Below are positions 62,166 to 64,000 of a stretch of 64,000 bases of DNA, one piece after another. Made by a program: the position numbers and the translations under genes. Origin of the DNA: Sphingomonas carotinifaciens (lineage in GTDB: Bacteria > Pseudomonadota > Alphaproteobacteria > Sphingomonadales > Sphingomonadaceae); the NCBI RefSeq assembly GCF_009789535.1, contig NZ_WSUT01000005.1, positions 124,001 through 188,000 of the forward strand, read 5' to 3'. The notes beneath the pieces were generated by a model. It did not search any database. It worked only from the letters and a program-made list of their open reading frames with translations, and had not been told where the DNA came from. Numbering within the stretch: position 1 is the first letter of the stretch; every line of letters starts with the position of its first letter.

Positions 62166-64000
62166 TTATGCCGCTTCCTTCGAGCGCGCGGCGCGCTTGC
62201 GCTCGTGCGGGTCGAGATGGCGCTTGCGCAGGCGGATCGACTTGGGCGTCACCTCCACCATCTCGTCGTCGTCGATATAGGCGATTGCCTGTTCCAGCGT
62301 CATCTTCTTGGGCGGGGTCAGCCGGATCGCATCGTCCTTGCCGCCGCTCGCGCGGAAGTTCGTCAGCTGCTTCGCCTTCATCGGATTGACCTCCAGGTCA
62401 TCCGTCTTGGCGTTCTCGCCGATGATCATGCCCTCATAGAGCGCCTCGCCGTGGCCGACGAACAGGATGCCGCGATCCTCCAGCGGCCCCAGTGCATAGG
62501 ACTGCGCCTCGCCCGCACCGTTGGAGATCAGCACGCCGTTCTTGCGGCCCTCGATCACGCCCTTGTACGGCCCGTAACGCTCGAACAGCCGGTTCATGAT
62601 GCCGGTGCCGCGCGTGTCCGACAGGAACTCGCCGTGATAGCCGATCATGCCGCGGCTGGGCGCGGAGAAGGTGATGCGCGTCTTGCCGCCGACCGAAGGA
62701 CGCATGTCGGTCAATTCGGCCTTCCGCAGGTTCATCTTCTCGACGACGGTGCCCGAATGCTCCTCGTCCACGTCGATGATGACGGTTTCGTACGGCTCGG
62801 TCCGCTTTCCGTCCTCGTCGGTGCCGAACAGCACGCGCGGACGGCTGATGCCCAGCTCGAAGCCCTCGCGGCGCATCGTCTCGATCAGCACGCCGAGCTG
62901 AAGCTCGCCGCGCCCGGCGACTTCGTAGCTGTCGCGGTCCGCGGCCTCGGTCACCTTGACCGCGACGTTCGACTCGGCCTCGCGGAACAGGCGGTCGCGG
63001 ATCATGCGGCTCGTCACCTTGCTGCCCTCGCGGCCCGCCATCGGCGAGTCGTTCACGGCAAAGCGCATCGACAGCGTCGGCGGATCGATCGGCTGCGCGT
63101 GCAGCGCCTCGGCCACGCTGATGTCGGCGATGGTGTTCGCCACGGTCGCCACGGTCAGGCCGGCCAGCGAGATGATGTCGCCCGCCTTGGCTTCGTCCAC
63201 CGGCACGCGGTCCAGCCCGCGGAACGACATGATCTTGGACGCGCGACCCGTTTCGACGATGTTGCCGTCGTTATCCAGCGCATGGATCGGCTGGTTGATC
63301 TTCACCGTGCCCGAATTCACCCGGCCGGTCAGGATGCGGCCCAGGAAGTTGTCGCGGTCCAGCAGCGTGACGAGGAAGGTGAACGGCGCATCCACGTCCA
63401 GGTTGGGCGGCGGCACATGGTTCACGATCGTCTCGAACATCGGGATCAGCGTGCCTTCGCGCGCGTCCATGTCGGTCGAGGCATAGCCGTTGCGGCCCGA
63501 GGCGTAGAGCACGGGGAAGTCGAGCTGTTCGTCATTGGCGTCCAGCGACACGAACAGGTCGAACACCTCGTCCAGCACTTCCTGGATGCGCGCATCGGGG
63601 CGGTCGACCTTGTTGACCACCACGATCGGCTTCAGGCCCAGCGCCAGCGCCTTGCCGGTCACGAACTTCGTCTGCGGCATCGCGCCTTCCGACGAATCGA
63701 CCAAGAGGACGACGCCGTCGACCATCGACAGGATGCGCTCCACCTCGCCGCCGAAATCGGCGTGTCCGGGGGTGTCGACGATGTTGATCCGCACGCTCTC
63801 GCCACCGTTCGGCGGGGTCCAGTCGACCGAGGTCGGCTTGGCCAGAATGGTGATGCCACGCTCTTTTTCGAGGTCGTTGGAATCCATCGCACGCTCTTCG
63901 ACGCGCTGGTTGTCGCGGAAAGTGCCCGACTGGCGGAACAACTGATCGACCAGCGTCGTCTTGCCGTGGTCGACGTGCGCGATGATCGCCACGTTGCGGA
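62166..64000 (-). CDS. typA: Translational GTPase TypA/BipA (extreme N-terminus outside window)
   Basis: Ribosome-associated GTPase of the EF-G family needed for stress and cold growth and 50S assembly. The first residues lie beyond the window; the visible start is [20 protein letters not shown] (G1). Then ERGITIL (switch), [19 protein letters not shown] (G3) and [12 protein letters not shown] (G4), domain II/III motifs ([30 protein letters not shown]), and the TypA C-terminal domain ending [20 protein letters not shown]. At least 611 residues in view. Confidence 0.95.
   Translation of the reverse strand, partial: RNVAIIAHVDHGKTTLVDQLFRQSGTFRDNQRVEERAMDSNDLEKERGITILAKPTSVDWTPPNGGESVRINIVDTPGHADFGGEVERILSMVDGVVLLVDSSEGAMPQTKFVTGKALALGLKPIVVVNKVDRPDARIQEVLDEVFDLFVSLDANDEQLDFPVLYASGRNGYASTDMDAREGTLIPMFETIVNHVPPPNLDVDAPFTFLVTLLDRDNFLGRILTGRVNSGTVKINQPIHALDNDGNIVETGRASKIMSFRGLDRVPVDEAKAGDIISLAGLTVATVANTIADISVAEALHAQPIDPPTLSMRFAVNDSPMAGREGSKVTSRMIRDRLFREAESNVAVKVTEAADRDSYEVAGRGELQLGVLIETMRREGFELGISRPRVLFGTDEDGKRTEPYETVIIDVDEEHSGTVVEKMNLRKAELTDMRPSVGGKTRITFSAPSRGMIGYHGEFLSDTRGTGIMNRLFERYGPYKGVIEGRKNGVLISNGAGEAQSYALGPLEDRGILFVGHGEALYEGMIIGENAKTDDLEVNPMKAKQLTNFRASGGKDDAIRLTPPKKMTLEQAIAYIDDDEMVEVTPKSIRLRKRHLDPHERKRAARSKEAA

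Overview
The window is a piece of a high-GC alphaproteobacterial chromosome, most likely from the order Sphingomonadales (Sphingomonas-like). The gene set points there: two large TonB-dependent receptors, a SapC-family protein, CpdR, a DUF3297 protein, PhaR with PHA-type genes, a bamD-recN-ligA run, a yajC-secD-secF run, and a LytS/LytTR-type pair. Most of the sequence is housekeeping core.

Left core (1-20810): hslU (cut by the window edge) and hslV; phaR divergent from a PhaC-like hydrolase and an acetyl-CoA acetyltransferase; a TonB-dependent receptor; a prolyl-4-hydroxylase-type oxygenase; alr; a three-gene valine-catabolism run (3-hydroxyisobutyryl-CoA hydrolase, enoyl-CoA hydratase, mmsB); a dienelactone hydrolase; a glutathione S-transferase; a DUF1289 protein and a DEAD-box RNA helicase; an FAD-linked dehydrogenase; sapC; a probable small RNA resembling the suhB/alpha-r8 (MmgR) family; an N-formylglutamate amidohydrolase; and cpdR. 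Right core (39471-64000): tRNA-Pro, yajC-secD-secF, a glycosyltransferase, an S41 peptidase, manA, bamD, recN, ligA, a second TonB-dependent receptor, a histidine kinase and LytTR regulator, an ABC-F ATPase, DUF3297 and EVE-domain proteins, a shikimate dehydrogenase, and typA (cut by the right edge).

Between them lies an integrated mobile island of about 18.6 kb. It sits in the 3' half of tRNA-Val(GAC) and is bounded by a perfect 46-bp direct repeat (20840-20885 and 39425-39470). It carries a tyrosine integrase with a one-base frameshift, a HipBA toxin-antitoxin pair, a RepA-like helicase ATPase, a serine recombinase, a MobA/MobL-type relaxase with a candidate oriT, an XRE-ImmA/IrrE regulator pair and a four-gene operon of unknown function. 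It looks like an integrative and mobilizable element.

The main cargo is a defence-type operon: a 1057-residue reverse transcriptase fused to a C-terminal nitrilase domain (DRT class 1 / UG1-like architecture), followed by a small protein of about 87 residues and an HNH endonuclease. The second gene overlaps the first by 16 nt and the third begins 3 nt after the second, so the three are probably translationally coupled. The coupled HNH nuclease and small protein are the most likely under-described part of the window. Two island genes (integrase and the first gene of the unknown operon), and possibly a third, each lack one base in a homopolymer run, which means either decay or an assembly artefact.
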